This document shows positions 23,300 to 31,636 of a stretch of 64,000 bases of DNA, in pieces. Both the position numbers and the translations under genes were made by a program. Position 1 is the stretch's first letter; every line of letters starts with the position of its first letter. The notes beneath the pieces were generated by a model. It searched no databases. It had not been told where the DNA came from and saw only the letters and a program-made list of their open reading frames with translations. The DNA is from Vicinamibacterales bacterium (lineage in GTDB: Bacteria; Acidobacteriota; Vicinamibacteria; Vicinamibacterales; UBA2999), in NCBI GenBank assembly GCA_030680175.1, contig JAUXWO010000010.1, positions 22,550 through 86,549 of the forward strand. The letters are read 5' to 3'.

Positions 23300-25980
23300 G
23301 GCTTGGCGTCCTTCCAGCTGGCCCCGATTCCCACGTCCACGTCGAGCGGCACCGCGAGGGGGACGGCGGATGACATCTGCTCGCGGACGACGGCGGCCAC
23401 GTCCTGCGCCTGATCCTCGGGCGCTTCGAACAGCAGTTCGTCGTGCACCGTCAGGATCATCCGCGCGCGGGGGTGGCGGGCGGCGAGGGCGGCATCCACA
23501 TCGATCATCGCCCGCTTCAGGATGTCGGCCGCCGTGCCCTGGATCGGCATGTTCACGGCCACGCGCTCGGCGGCGGCGCGGATCTGCCCGTTGCGGCTCG
23601 TGAGTTCGGGGACGAGCCGCCGCCGGCCGAAGAGCGTCGTGACGACCCCCGACGCGCGCGCCTCCTCGAGCGTCCGGTCGATGAACGCGCGCACGCGCGG
23701 GAAGCCGGCGAAGTACGCGTCGATGAACTGCTGGGCCGCCTGCTGCGTGACGCCGATGTCGCGCGCCAGCGTGAACGCGGTCTTGCCGTAGAGCAGCGCG
23801 TAGTTGACGATCTTCGCGCGGCGGCGCAGCTCGTGCGGGTCGAGCGTCGATCCGGGGCCGAAGACCTTCAGCGCCGTCTGGTCGTGGATGTCGTCGCCGC
23901 GCGCGAAGGCGGCGATGAGCGTCTCGTCGCCGGAGAGGTGGGCCAGCACGCGCAGCTCGATCTGCGAGTAGTCGGCCGAGATGAGCACGGCCCCGGGCTC
24001 GGCGACGAAGGCCCGCCGGATCTCGCGGCCGATCTCCGTCCGGATCGGGATGTTCTGCAGGTTCGGATCGCTGCTGCTCAGCCGCCCCGTTGCGGCGATC
24101 GCCTGGTTGAACGAGGTGTGGACGCGCCCCGTCACCGGATGGATCAGCAGCGGCAGCGCGTCGATGTAGGTGCCCTTCAGCTTCGCCAGCGCGCGCCAGT
24201 CGAGGATGAGGCGGGGCAGGTCGTGCGTGAGCGCGAGCTCTTCGAGCACCTCGACCGAAGTCGACGCGCTCTTCGTCTTGCCCGTCTTGCGCAGCGCCGG
24301 CAGCTGCAGCTTCTCGAAGAGGATCTCGCCGAGTTGCTTCGGGGAGTTGATGTTGAACGTCTCGCCCGCGGCCGCGAAGATGGCGGTGCTGAGCGTCTCC
24401 ATCTCGCGGTCCACGCGCGCGGCCTGTTCGCCGAGCACGCGCCCGTCGATCCGCACCCCGGCCTGCTCGAGTCCGGCGAGGATCGGCACCAGCGGCAGCT
24501 CGAGGTCGCGGTAGAGGGCCTCGAGGCCCTCGCGGGCCAGGGCCGGCATCATCCCGGCCGCGAGCTGGAGCGGCAGGTCGGCGCGCTCGCCCGCGTAGTC
24601 GACGAGGCTTTCGACCGGCACGTCGCCGATCGGCGTGGCCTTCGCCCCCTTCCCGCAGACCTCGTCGACCGTCATCGCGCGGTAGCCGAGCTGTTCGAGC
24701 GCCATCGGCTCGAGCGCCTGGCTCGATCGCGTGGCGTCGAGCAGGTAGCCCGCGATCATCGTGTCGCTCGACAACCCCGCCAGGCGAATGCCCGCGCGCG
24801 CCAGCAGGATCAGCGACCGCTTCAGGTCGTGTCCGACCTTCGCGATCGCGGGATCCTCCAGCACCGGCCGGAGCGCCTCGAGCGCGGCCTCCCGGTCGAC
24901 GCCGGGGCCGCTCACCAGGCTGGCGCGTTCGAGCGGCACGTACCGCGCGCGCCGCGGCGCGGTCGAGAACACCAGCCCCGCCATCTGCGCGCGCATGGCG
25001 CTCTCGTCGCCCGCGACGACGTGGAGCGCCACCTGCCCGGCCGCGCGGATCTCGGCGGCGAGCGCGGCGACCTCGGCGACGGTCGAGAGCGCCGTGTAGT
25101 CCGTGTCGACCGAGTCAGCCGTGGGCGCGAACTCGGTGACGAGCGACCGGAAGCCGAGCGTCGAGAAGAGCGCGTAGCAGCGCTCGCGGGACGCGCCCCG
25201 GTACCGCAGCGCCTCGAGGTCGAGCGGCACGGGCACGTCGGTGCGGATGCGCACCATCTCGCGGCTGTGCCGCGCCGCGTCCGCGTGCGCCAGCAGGGCC
25301 TCGCGGTACTTCTTCTGCGGCACCTCGGCGGCCCTCTCGAGGAGCGCGTCGAGCGACCCATACGTCGTGATGAGGTCGCGCGCGCCCTTCTCGCCGATCC
25401 CCGGCACGCCCTTCACGTTGTCGGTGGCATCGCCCATCAGCGCGAGCACGTCCACCACCTGCGCCGGCGGCACGCCGAACTTCCCGGCCACGCCGGCCGG
25501 ATCGAACCAGAGGCCCTCGTCACGCGGGTTGTAGACGCGGATCGGGCCGCCGACGAGCTGAAAGAAGTCCTTGTCACCGGTGACGATCCCCACCGCCAGC
25601 CCCTGCGCCGCGGCCTGCTCGGCCAGCGTCCCGATCACATCGTCGGCCTCGAAGCCCACGGAGGTGAGGATGGGGACCCCGAGCGCCTCGCACGCCTCGT
25701 GCACCCACGGGATCTGCTCGGCGAGGTCCCCCGGCATCGGCGCGCGGTGGGCCTTGTAGTCGGCGGCGAGCTGGTCGCGGAACGTCTCGCCGGGCAGGTC
25801 GAACGACGCCGCGATGTACGTGGGCTGGTGATCGACGATGAGCTTGCGCAGCATCGTGACGAAGCCGTACACCGCGTTGGTGGAGCGGCCATCGGGTCCG
25901 GTCAGCCCCCGAATCGCGTGATACGCGCGATACATCTGGTTGCTGCCGTCGATCAGGAAGAGCATCGGCGCGTCGGCCAT
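23296..25980 (-). CDS. polA: DNA polymerase I
   Basis: 894 residues. The 5'-3' exonuclease domain (1-290) is intact (LFLIDGSNQMYRAY, EADDVIG, VTGDKDF, LMGDATDNVKGVPGIGEKGA). The 3'-5' domain has lost its catalytic residues: the DxE site reads ALHVV at 318-322, the next Asp is Ser389 in DLKRS, and the last is Arg466 in GERAD, so proofreading should be absent. The polymerase domain has motif A DYSQIELR (Asp670), the O-helix RRRAKIVNYALLYG with Tyr727 where E. coli has Phe762, and motif C VHDE (845-848). The stop codon lies in the tip of the palindrome. Confidence 0.97.
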   Translation of the reverse strand: MADAPMLFLIDGSNQMYRAYHAIRGLTGPDGRSTNAVYGFVTMLRKLIVDHQPTYIAASFDLPGETFRDQLAADYKAHRAPMPGDLAEQIPWVHEACEALGVPILTSVGFEADDVIGTLAEQAAAQGLAVGIVTGDKDFFQLVGGPIRVYNPRDEGLWFDPAGVAGKFGVPPAQVVDVLALMGDATDNVKGVPGIGEKGARDLITTYGSLDALLERAAEVPQKKYREALLAHADAARHSREMVRIRTDVPVPLDLEALRYRGASRERCYALFSTLGFRSLVTEFAPTADSVDTDYTALSTVAEVAALAAEIRAAGQVALHVVAGDESAMRAQMAGLVFSTAPRRARYVPLERASLVSGPGVDREAALEALRPVLEDPAIAKVGHDLKRSLILLARAGIRLAGLSSDTMIAGYLLDATRSSQALEPMALEQLGYRAMTVDEVCGKGAKATPIGDVPVESLVDYAGERADLPLQLAAGMMPALAREGLEALYRDLELPLVPILAGLEQAGVRIDGRVLGEQAARVDREMETLSTAIFAAAGETFNINSPKQLGEILFEKLQLPALRKTGKTKSASTSVEVLEELALTHDLPRLILDWRALAKLKGTYIDALPLLIHPVTGRVHTSFNQAIAATGRLSSSDPNLQNIPIRTEIGREIRRAFVAEPGAVLISADYSQIELRVLAHLSGDETLIAAFARGDDIHDQTALKVFGPGSTLDPHELRRRAKIVNYALLYGKTAFTLARDIGVTQQAAQQFIDAYFAGFPRVRAFIDRTLEEARASGVVTTLFGRRRLVPELTSRNGQIRAAAERVAVNMPIQGTAADILKRAMIDVDAALAARHPRARMILTVHDELLFEAPEDQAQDVAAVVREQMSSAVPLAVPLDVDVGIGASWKDAKP

Positions 25981-25992
25981 GGAAGGGCGGCC

Positions 25993-26001
25993 AGTATATC
26001 A
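25993..26001 (-). promoter_or_regulatory. Extended -10 promoter of polA
   Basis: On the minus strand TGA followed by TATACT, 12 bases before the polA ATG. The predicted leader is about six bases and no Shine-Dalgarno site is visible. Confidence 0.55.
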
Positions 26002-26016
26002 TTGCGATCGGTGGCC

Positions 26017-26832
26017 ATGCGGCGTGCGCAAGGACGGAGTGACAGGAAGCAGGTGGCGGTCGTGGCGCTCGTCGGCGCCCTGGCGCTCACCGCGGTGTCG
26101 TGCCGCGAGATCCTGTCTCGTGAGTACGAGTACGAGGAGGAGATCTACCTCGCGCTCGACGGGTCGGCGACGGTGTACGTGAACGCGTCCGTGCCGGCGC
26201 TCGTCGCGCTGCGCGGCGTGGACCTGCCGCTCGATCCCCGCGCGCGGCTGGACCGCCGCGACGTCGAGGCCTTCTACGAGACGCCGGTCACCCGCGTCAC
26301 GCGGGTCAGCACGTCCCGCCGCGACAACCGGCGCTACGTCCACGTGCGCCTCGAGGTCGAGGACATCCGCCGGATGTCCGAGGCGCCGCCGTTCGCCTGG
26401 GCACGCTATCGATTCGAGGAGCGGGACGGCCTCTTCGTCTATCGGCAGGACCTGGCGGAGGCCGCCGCGCGCGATGCCGGCGACGCCGGGTGGCGCGGGG
26501 ACGAGCGCGTGGCCGTCCGGATGCACCTGCCGAGCCGCGTGCCATTTCACAACCAGGTGCACGGCACGATCGAGCGCGGCAACATCCTCGCGTGGGAGCA
26601 GCCGCTCCGCGACCGGCTGGCCGGCGCGCCGCTCGCGATCGAGGCGCACATGGAAACGCAGTCGATTCTGCGTCGCACCTTGACGCTCTTTGCCGGCATC
26701 ATCGGCCTCGTCGGGCTCACCTTTGCCGGCGTCATCTGGTTTGTCCTGCGGCGTGCACCGGGCCTGCCCGGCGCGCCCGCCCCGTCGCCGGGGGCCTCGC
26801 CTCCGGGGGCCGTGCCCTTGTCACGCGACTGA
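26017..26832 (+). CDS. Predicted lipoprotein with C-terminal membrane helix
   Basis: 271 residues. The N-terminus has VAVVALVGALALTAVSC, a hydrophobic segment ending in a possible lipobox (AVSC). The body is beta-rich with paired arginines (RFEERDGLFVYRQDL), and a C-terminal helix (TLFAGIIGLVGLTFAGVIWF) spans the membrane, followed by a proline-rich tail. It is divergent from polA with only 36 bp between starts, and its stop is two bases from the GNAT start, so the two may be coupled. The family is not recognised. Confidence 0.65.
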   Translation: MRRAQGRSDRKQVAVVALVGALALTAVSCREILSREYEYEEEIYLALDGSATVYVNASVPALVALRGVDLPLDPRARLDRRDVEAFYETPVTRVTRVSTSRRDNRRYVHVRLEVEDIRRMSEAPPFAWARYRFEERDGLFVYRQDLAEAAARDAGDAGWRGDERVAVRMHLPSRVPFHNQVHGTIERGNILAWEQPLRDRLAGAPLAIEAHMETQSILRRTLTLFAGIIGLVGLTFAGVIWFVLRRAPGLPGAPAPSPGASPPGAVPLSRD

Positions 26833-26834
26833 AT

Positions 26835-27434
26835 ATGAATACGCTCGCCTTCGGCGCCAAACCCACCGTGCTCCGCTGCTCGCGCTGCGGGAAGTTCGTC
26901 GACTGGGAGGATGCGCGGCTGCAGGTCGTCTGCGGCTGCCGCCCCCACCTGGACCTGCCGCCCGTGCGCGTGCGTCCCGCCGAGGACCGCGACCGCCGGG
27001 CCGTGAACGAGCTCTTCAACCGCGACTTCGGCCGCACGCGGCTCATCATCTTCGGCGAGGAGCTGCACCTCGACACGGCCGACGTCGTGGTGGCGGAGAT
27101 GGAGGGCGACATCGCGGGCGCCCTGGCGCACCGCGTGCGCGACGACGCGCTGCAGATCCTCGCCCTGGCGACCGATCCGATGTGGCAGCGTTCCGGGGTG
27201 GGCGCGTATCTCGTGGCCGAGGCCGAGCAGATGGCGCGCGCCGAGCAGAAGCCGAACGTGCTCGTGGCCACGACGAACGACAACCTGCCGTCGTTGTACT
27301 TCTACCAGCGCCGCGGCTACCGCATCAGCGAGGTGCTGGCCGGCGCCGTCGCGCGCCACTTCAACGACCAGCCCTCGGTCGGCTTCGCCGGCATCCCGAT
27401 TCGCGACGAGATCCACCTGGTGAAAGCCGTCTAG
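26835..27434 (+). CDS. GNAT family acetyltransferase with N-terminal zinc-ribbon-like module
   Basis: 199 residues. The N-terminal 40 residues carry CSRC (Cys15, Cys18) and CGC (Cys33, Cys35) plus His38, a plausible zinc-binding knuckle. The rest is a GNAT fold: the acetyl-CoA loop LATDPMWQRSGVGAYL (QRSGVG) and the later YFYQRRGYRI are characteristic. The acceptor substrate is unknown; the zinc module may recognise a protein or nucleic acid. The frame is open far upstream over the lipoprotein gene, but the ATG at 26835 immediately after that stop gives the conserved product. Confidence 0.8.
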   Translation: MNTLAFGAKPTVLRCSRCGKFVDWEDARLQVVCGCRPHLDLPPVRVRPAEDRDRRAVNELFNRDFGRTRLIIFGEELHLDTADVVVAEMEGDIAGALAHRVRDDALQILALATDPMWQRSGVGAYLVAEAEQMARAEQKPNVLVATTNDNLPSLYFYQRRGYRISEVLAGAVARHFNDQPSVGFAGIPIRDEIHLVKAV

Positions 27435-27456
27435 ACCCTCTAGCTAGCCGGGGAGT

Positions 27457-27730
27457 CACGGACAAACACGAAGGACACGAAGGACACGAAGGACACGAAG
27501 ACACGCACGAAACCACGACTTCCTCGCGCCTCTTCCCGTCACTTCGCCTTCGCTCGAGGGGGACACAGGGCTGTAACTCGGTGAAGCCCCGAGGAGCTTT
27601 CTCCTCTGGGCGTCTTCGTGGCCTTCCCGCCTCCGCTCGCCTCAATATCAGGCGAGCTTCGGCGAGGTCACGCCGTAGCGGCCTCCGGCCGCAGAGGCGG
27701 ACGTGTCCTTCGTGTTTTGTACGTCCTTCG
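27457..27730. repeat. CACGAAGGA-type palindromic element containing the 80-bp core (inverted)
   Basis: The left arm has CACGAAGGA units at 9-bp spacing (about 27457-27505); the right arm (about 27700-27728) is the inverse, GTGTCCTTCGTGTTTTGTACG. The 80-bp hairpin core lies at 27621-27700 in reverse orientation to the copy at 10171-10250. The rest (27506-27620) contains a CTTCGCCTTCGCTCGAGGG stretch without a reading frame worth calling. It ends at the BON gene stop (TAA at 27733-27731) between two convergent genes. Confidence 0.9.
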
Positions 27731-28276
27731 TTACGACGTCTCGAGCGCGCGCCGGACCTCCGCGTCCGTCTTGAGCGCGTTGGTCACGTCGAACTCCCCG
27801 ACGCCCGAGGCCAGCGACCGCGCCAGCAGCCGGTCCACGTCGCCCAGCACCACGCCGGCCAGCGTCACCCGGCCGCGGTCCACGATGATGTGAATCGGGG
27901 GCTGCGCCATCGAGGCGTAGTGCCAGAACGCCGAGTGGCTGTAGATCGCCCGCGCGATGCGGAAGCGCAGCGCATCGTCAGACGGCGAGGCGGGCAGCAC
28001 CTCGATGTCGTTGCGCACCGCGCGCACGCCGTCCACGCGTGCCACGCGCCGCTCGATGTCCTGCTTCTTGTACGGCATCGTGACCCATCCGGTGAGCCGC
28101 ACCTCGCCCTGGACCACGGAGGCGGACACGCTGTCGAAGATCGTGAACTGCGTGTAGCTGGTGACCTGGTCGGAGATGTCGCGGAAGACCTGCAGGTCCT
28201 TGCGCGCCTCGGCCCCGGCGCCGGATGCCGACACGAGCGCGATCACGAACGTGAAGATGGTGAGCCGCGTGCGCAT
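27731..28276 (-). CDS. Periplasmic double BON-domain protein
   Basis: 181 residues, start at 28276 with AGGAGG nine bases upstream. A signal peptide (TRLTIFTFVIALVSASGAGA) is followed by two BON domains: one around SASVVQGEVRLTGWVTMPYK with VRNDIEVLP at its end, and a second around IHIIVDRGRVTLAGVVLGDV. BON domains (as in OsmY) bind phospholipid surfaces and are linked to envelope stress. It lies downstream of the TonB/VWA operon, separated from it by a MITE-like element. Confidence 0.88.
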   Translation of the reverse strand: MRTRLTIFTFVIALVSASGAGAEARKDLQVFRDISDQVTSYTQFTIFDSVSASVVQGEVRLTGWVTMPYKKQDIERRVARVDGVRAVRNDIEVLPASPSDDALRFRIARAIYSHSAFWHYASMAQPPIHIIVDRGRVTLAGVVLGDVDRLLARSLASGVGEFDVTNALKTDAEVRRALETS

Positions 28277-28414
28277 GAGAGGAACCTCCTGCCCTCTCCT
28301 ATTGCGACTCGCGTGCCAACGCCGTTCGGCCCGTAACTCGTAGCGCGATGGCGTGTCCGTCCCCTGGAGCGGACGCGCGCGCGCGTGCCGGGGGACAGCG
28401 GGCGCCGGCGTGGC

Positions 28415-28578
28415 TAGTGTCCTGGAACCGTGATTCGTCACACAATTCCCGGGCGGGGCATCCCGGCTGGCGGCGTTGCTTCTCCCTCAAATACGCCCAG
28501 TATTCTCGGTCGTCGCGCCTTGCCAGCCGGGCGCCGCGCTCCGGGACTTATGCAACGAATCACGGTTCCAGGACACTA
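28415..28578. mobile_element. MITE-like element with perfect 24-bp inverted ends and TA flanks
   Basis: Positions 28415-28438 (TAGTGTCCTGG...) and 28555-28578 (...CCAGGACACTA) are exact reverse complements. The inner part also pairs in places (CCCGGCTGGC with GCCAGCCGGG), so the 164-bp element can fold into one long hairpin. It contains no gene. The terminal TA on each side fits a TA target duplication as made by IS630/Tc1-type transposases (established for that family); the source transposase is not in the window. The right end supplies the TAG stop of the VWA gene. Confidence 0.85.
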
Positions 28579-29649
28579 CGGCGCCGCGACGTAGCCGCGA
28601 CGCGCGCGGACGCGGAGCGAGGGGTTCGTCACGCTGACGTCGATGGTGTGCCACCGGTTGTCCCGGTGGCCGGGGCTCGGGTAGCCCAGATAGTACTGCT
28701 GGCTCAACTCGTCGGCGATGCCGCGCGTCGCGGGATCGAGATCGCGCGGCGCGCGGATGATCTCGGTGCGGCCGCCGCTGTCGTCCGTGATCGCGCGCAG
28801 CGCCGACACGTTGACGCGATCCCCGGTCCCGCCGCCGCCGGAGGGCGGCATCATGGGTGGTTGGGGCGGGGGCAGCGGGCTGCCGCGCCGCCCGCCGCCG
28901 CCGGGAATCGGGAACGGGTTCGGGATGGGCGGCCGGAAGATCGGCGGCTGTCGCGGCGGGTTCCGCGTGACGGTGGTCTCGCCGCGCGCATCGATGCCGA
29001 TCGCGTAGACCAGCACTTCCGTCTCGCGAATCAACCGCGCCAGCTCGCCGGCCGTCGTGCGGCTGTTGGTGTCGTTGCCGTCGGAGATGACGAGCAGCGC
29101 CTTCTTGCGATGACGGCCCGACTGCGCCATCGGGGCGGCCTCGGCCACCGCGTCGTAGAGCGCCGTGCCGCCCGCGGCGGACAGCCGGCCCAGCCGCCGG
29201 CTCACTTCCCGGCGATCGGTCGTCCACTCCTGCACGAGCTCGGCGTGCGTGCTGAACCGGTAGACGAACACCTCGTCGTCGGGGCGCAGCAGATCGAGAA
29301 GGAACCGGTCGAGCGCATCCCGCGCCGCCGCCATGCGGTCGCCCGCCATGCTGCCGCTCGTGTCGAGCACGATCCCGAGGCTCACCGGCACGCGCTCGCT
29401 GTTGAAGTGCGTCACCTCCTGCGGTTCGCCATCGTCGCGCACGACGAAGTCGGTGAGACGAAGGCCGCTGACGAACCGGCCCGCGCGGTCGGTGACCGTG
29501 GCCGTGACGTTCACGAGCTCCACGCCGCTGCGGAAGCGGAAGCCTTCCTGGCCGGCGAGGCCGGCCGTGCCGAGGAGCACGAGCGCCGCCGTGGCGGAGG
29601 CGAGCGGGCGCCTCCAGCGGAGGGCGGCCGGACGATCGTGCCGGGTCAT
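28576..29649 (-). CDS. VWFA-related acidobacterial-type secreted protein
   Basis: 357 residues. An N-terminal signal-like helix (LASATAALVLLGTAGLAGQ) precedes the VTATVTDRAGRFVSGLRLTD segment and a VWA domain with an intact metal site, LDTSGSM, then a SDGNDTNS loop. This is the pattern of the family catalogued as VWFA-related acidobacterial domain. A proline/glycine-rich loop is inserted at about 225-275. The start ATG overlaps the stop of the upstream membrane protein gene. The TAG stop is the first three bases of the MITE-like element. Confidence 0.88.
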   Translation of the reverse strand: MTRHDRPAALRWRRPLASATAALVLLGTAGLAGQEGFRFRSGVELVNVTATVTDRAGRFVSGLRLTDFVVRDDGEPQEVTHFNSERVPVSLGIVLDTSGSMAGDRMAAARDALDRFLLDLLRPDDEVFVYRFSTHAELVQEWTTDRREVSRRLGRLSAAGGTALYDAVAEAAPMAQSGRHRKKALLVISDGNDTNSRTTAGELARLIRETEVLVYAIGIDARGETTVTRNPPRQPPIFRPPIPNPFPIPGGGGRRGSPLPPPQPPMMPPSGGGGTGDRVNVSALRAITDDSGGRTEIIRAPRDLDPATRGIADELSQQYYLGYPSPGHRDNRWHTIDVSVTNPSLRVRARRGYVAAP

Positions 29650-30350
29650 CGCGCCACCGGCGTGGCGTCCGCGGCGGCCACCGGAGCGCGTCGATCGATG
29701 TGCGCCACGATGCCCGCGTCCGTCCGGAAGCTGACGCGATACCGCGCGGCATTCGGCGCCGCCGGCAGCGCGACGACGAACGGCGTGTCGTCGCCGGGCG
29801 CGAGCCGCAGGAAGTCCACGGGGGCCCGCGCGCTCGTCAGGAACGCGCCGGTATCGTCGAAGAGAAACACGACGGCCGTGAGCCGATCCACCTGCGAGGC
29901 GCCGGCGGGGTTGCGGACGAGGCCGGACACCTGGACCGTGGCGCCCGCCCGCTCGTGCCGCAACGTGAGCAGCTCGAGCGGCGTGGTGGTGGCGGTCGCG
30001 CCGGGGGGCGCCGGCCCGGAGTACATCGAGACACCCGCACCGGCCAGCACGACGAGGAGCGCGCCGGCGGCCCACGCCAGCCCGCGCTGACGGGACGCCG
30101 GCGCCGGCGTCGCGGCCGCGGCGAACAGATCCGTGCCCGGCGCGGGGACGGGCGGCTCGGCGCGGAGCGGCAGTTCGTCCGCGAGCTGAGAGGCGGTGAG
30201 GAACGCCTCGCGCTCCGCGGCGGCCCGGAGCGCCGCCACCCGCGCGGCACGACGCAGCTGGCCGTCACGCGCCCCGCGCCAGGCGACGACGCCCATCACG
30301 AGCGCGATCGTCAGCGAGACGATGGTGGTGGCGAGGAGGATGGTCTCCAT
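29646..30350 (-). CDS. Membrane protein with FxLYD-like extracytoplasmic domain
   Basis: 234 residues with two membrane segments (TILLATTIVSLTIALVMGVV and LAWAAGALLVVLAGAGVSMY). The C-terminal 110 residues (VQVSGLVRNPAGASQVDRLT, then VVFLFDDTGAFLTSARAPVD) resemble FxLYD/DUF3426-type beta domains that follow a membrane anchor. It lies between the TonB gene (17 bp upstream) and the VWA gene (ATGA overlap), so the three are very likely one operon. The role is unknown. Confidence 0.65.
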   Translation of the reverse strand: METILLATTIVSLTIALVMGVVAWRGARDGQLRRAARVAALRAAAEREAFLTASQLADELPLRAEPPVPAPGTDLFAAAATPAPASRQRGLAWAAGALLVVLAGAGVSMYSGPAPPGATATTTPLELLTLRHERAGATVQVSGLVRNPAGASQVDRLTAVVFLFDDTGAFLTSARAPVDFLRLAPGDDTPFVVALPAAPNAARYRVSFRTDAGIVAHIDRRAPVAAADATPVAR

Positions 30351-30367
30351 GTCTCTGCCTCTCGTGT

Positions 30368-31453
30368 CTACCGAAGCCGGAACTCGACGGCAACCTCGAC
30401 GATCACATCGACGTTCGTGCCGTGCAGTTGCGAGGGCGCGAAGCGCCACTGGCGCACCGCGGCCACGGCGCGTTCGTCGAGGCCGGCGCCGAGTCCCTGC
30501 AGCAGGCGGACATCCCCAACCGTGCCGTCGCGACGCACGGTGATCTCGAGGACGACGTCGCCCGCAATGCCCGCGCGTCGCGCCTGCTCCGTGTAGTCGG
30601 CGCGCACTTCGCGCAGCAGCCGTGGGGGGGTGACGCCACTGCCGGGCCGATACGGGCCACCGCCCGTGCCGCCTCCGGAGCCGTCGCCAATCCCCGTGCC
30701 CTGGCCGGCGCCCGCGCCCGTGCCTTCGCCCGTGCCCACGCCGCCGCCGGTGCCGGGACCCGCGGTCTCGACCTCGATGGCCGGCACCGATTCGACCACG
30801 CCTTCGCGGTCCCGCGTGTCGGCGGGCACGGCCGCCACCGGCGCCGGCAGCGACCGGGCCACGAGCGGGGGCGGCTCGACGGGACGCGGGGGCGGCCGCA
30901 TCGGCGGCGTCAGCGGCCGCGCGGGGACGGGGCTGCTCAGGCGCCGGGTCCCCTGGCGCTCGGCCCGCGGGGGCGGGGTCGGCTGACGAAGCCCTCCGCC
31001 GCCGCCACCGCCCCCGGGTCCCGGCATCGAGAGGAACACCAGGCGCACTTCGGGACGATCGATCTTGAGTGGCTCGGTGCGTTCGCTGGCCGTGGCCGTC
31101 CACCCGAGGCTGGCGACCACCGCGAGGATGGCGACGGCGGCGTGCGCGCCGCCCGAGAGGGCCACCGTCATCGCGGGGGACCGCCGTGCGGCCGGCGGGG
31201 GGGTGAACAGCGCGACGCCCGCGGTCCCGGCGGCCGGTCGGAGGTCGCCCCGCTGGAGCGCGACGACGACCCGCACCGCTTCGTCAAAGGCCACCAGCCG
31301 CGCGAACGCCTCGGGGACGCTTCCGCGCGACGCGGCCTCCACCGTGCACACCGCGCCTCGTGCGGCGAGCGCCTCGACCTCCGCGGCCGGGACGCCGGCC
31401 GCTTCGGCGATCTCCTCGAGGGAGACGACGTCGGCGAGTGGCGAGGCGGGCAT
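30368..31453 (-). CDS. TonB-like energy transducer with N-terminal HTH-like segment
   Basis: 361 residues. Residues about 10-35 (LEEIAEAAGVPAAEVEALA) resemble a helix-turn-helix. A membrane helix at about 99-118 follows, then a long Pro-rich and Gly-rich periplasmic linker, and a canonical TonB C-terminal domain (ADYTEQARRAGIAGDVVLEI, then VRQWRFAPSQL). TonB proteins couple the proton motive force to outer-membrane receptors; a cytoplasmic sensor-like N-terminus is unusual. It heads the operon with the FxLYD-like and VWA genes and is divergent from the SDR gene. Confidence 0.85.
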   Translation of the reverse strand: MPASPLADVVSLEEIAEAAGVPAAEVEALAARGAVCTVEAASRGSVPEAFARLVAFDEAVRVVVALQRGDLRPAAGTAGVALFTPPPAARRSPAMTVALSGGAHAAVAILAVVASLGWTATASERTEPLKIDRPEVRLVFLSMPGPGGGGGGGGLRQPTPPPRAERQGTRRLSSPVPARPLTPPMRPPPRPVEPPPLVARSLPAPVAAVPADTRDREGVVESVPAIEVETAGPGTGGGVGTGEGTGAGAGQGTGIGDGSGGGTGGGPYRPGSGVTPPRLLREVRADYTEQARRAGIAGDVVLEITVRRDGTVGDVRLLQGLGAGLDERAVAAVRQWRFAPSQLHGTNVDVIVEVAVEFRLR

Positions 31454-31624
31454 GAGAGGGTCCGAGGCAAATCCCTTGCCGCGTGCGCGGGGCGGCGGTC
31501 GGGACTCGACCGGTCGCTTTTCGCCCCGAAACACGCGAAATCTGCGTCCGTTCGTCCCCACCCGCTGGCCGAGGTGTCCCCGTCGGACGGCCGGGTGTCC
31601 TCCGTGGAGTCCGGATCCACCTCG

Positions 31625-31630
31625 TATACT
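31625..31630 (+). promoter_or_regulatory. -10 element of the SDR gene, predicting a leaderless mRNA
   Basis: TATACT lies six bases before the ATG at 31637, so the expected transcription start coincides with the start codon. No Shine-Dalgarno site is present. Confidence 0.55.
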
Positions 31631-31636
31631 CAGCGC

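Noticed and set aside
23443..26016. A very long plus-strand frame opposite polA that runs into the lipoprotein gene
   Set aside because: The part before 26017 is the shadow of polA and is Arg/Asp/Val-rich; only the last 271 codons have a signal sequence and a membrane helix.
28398..28586. A small gene inside the MITE-like element
   Set aside because: The short frames overlap the inverted ends and read differently in each direction; the element has hairpin symmetry and no ribosome site.
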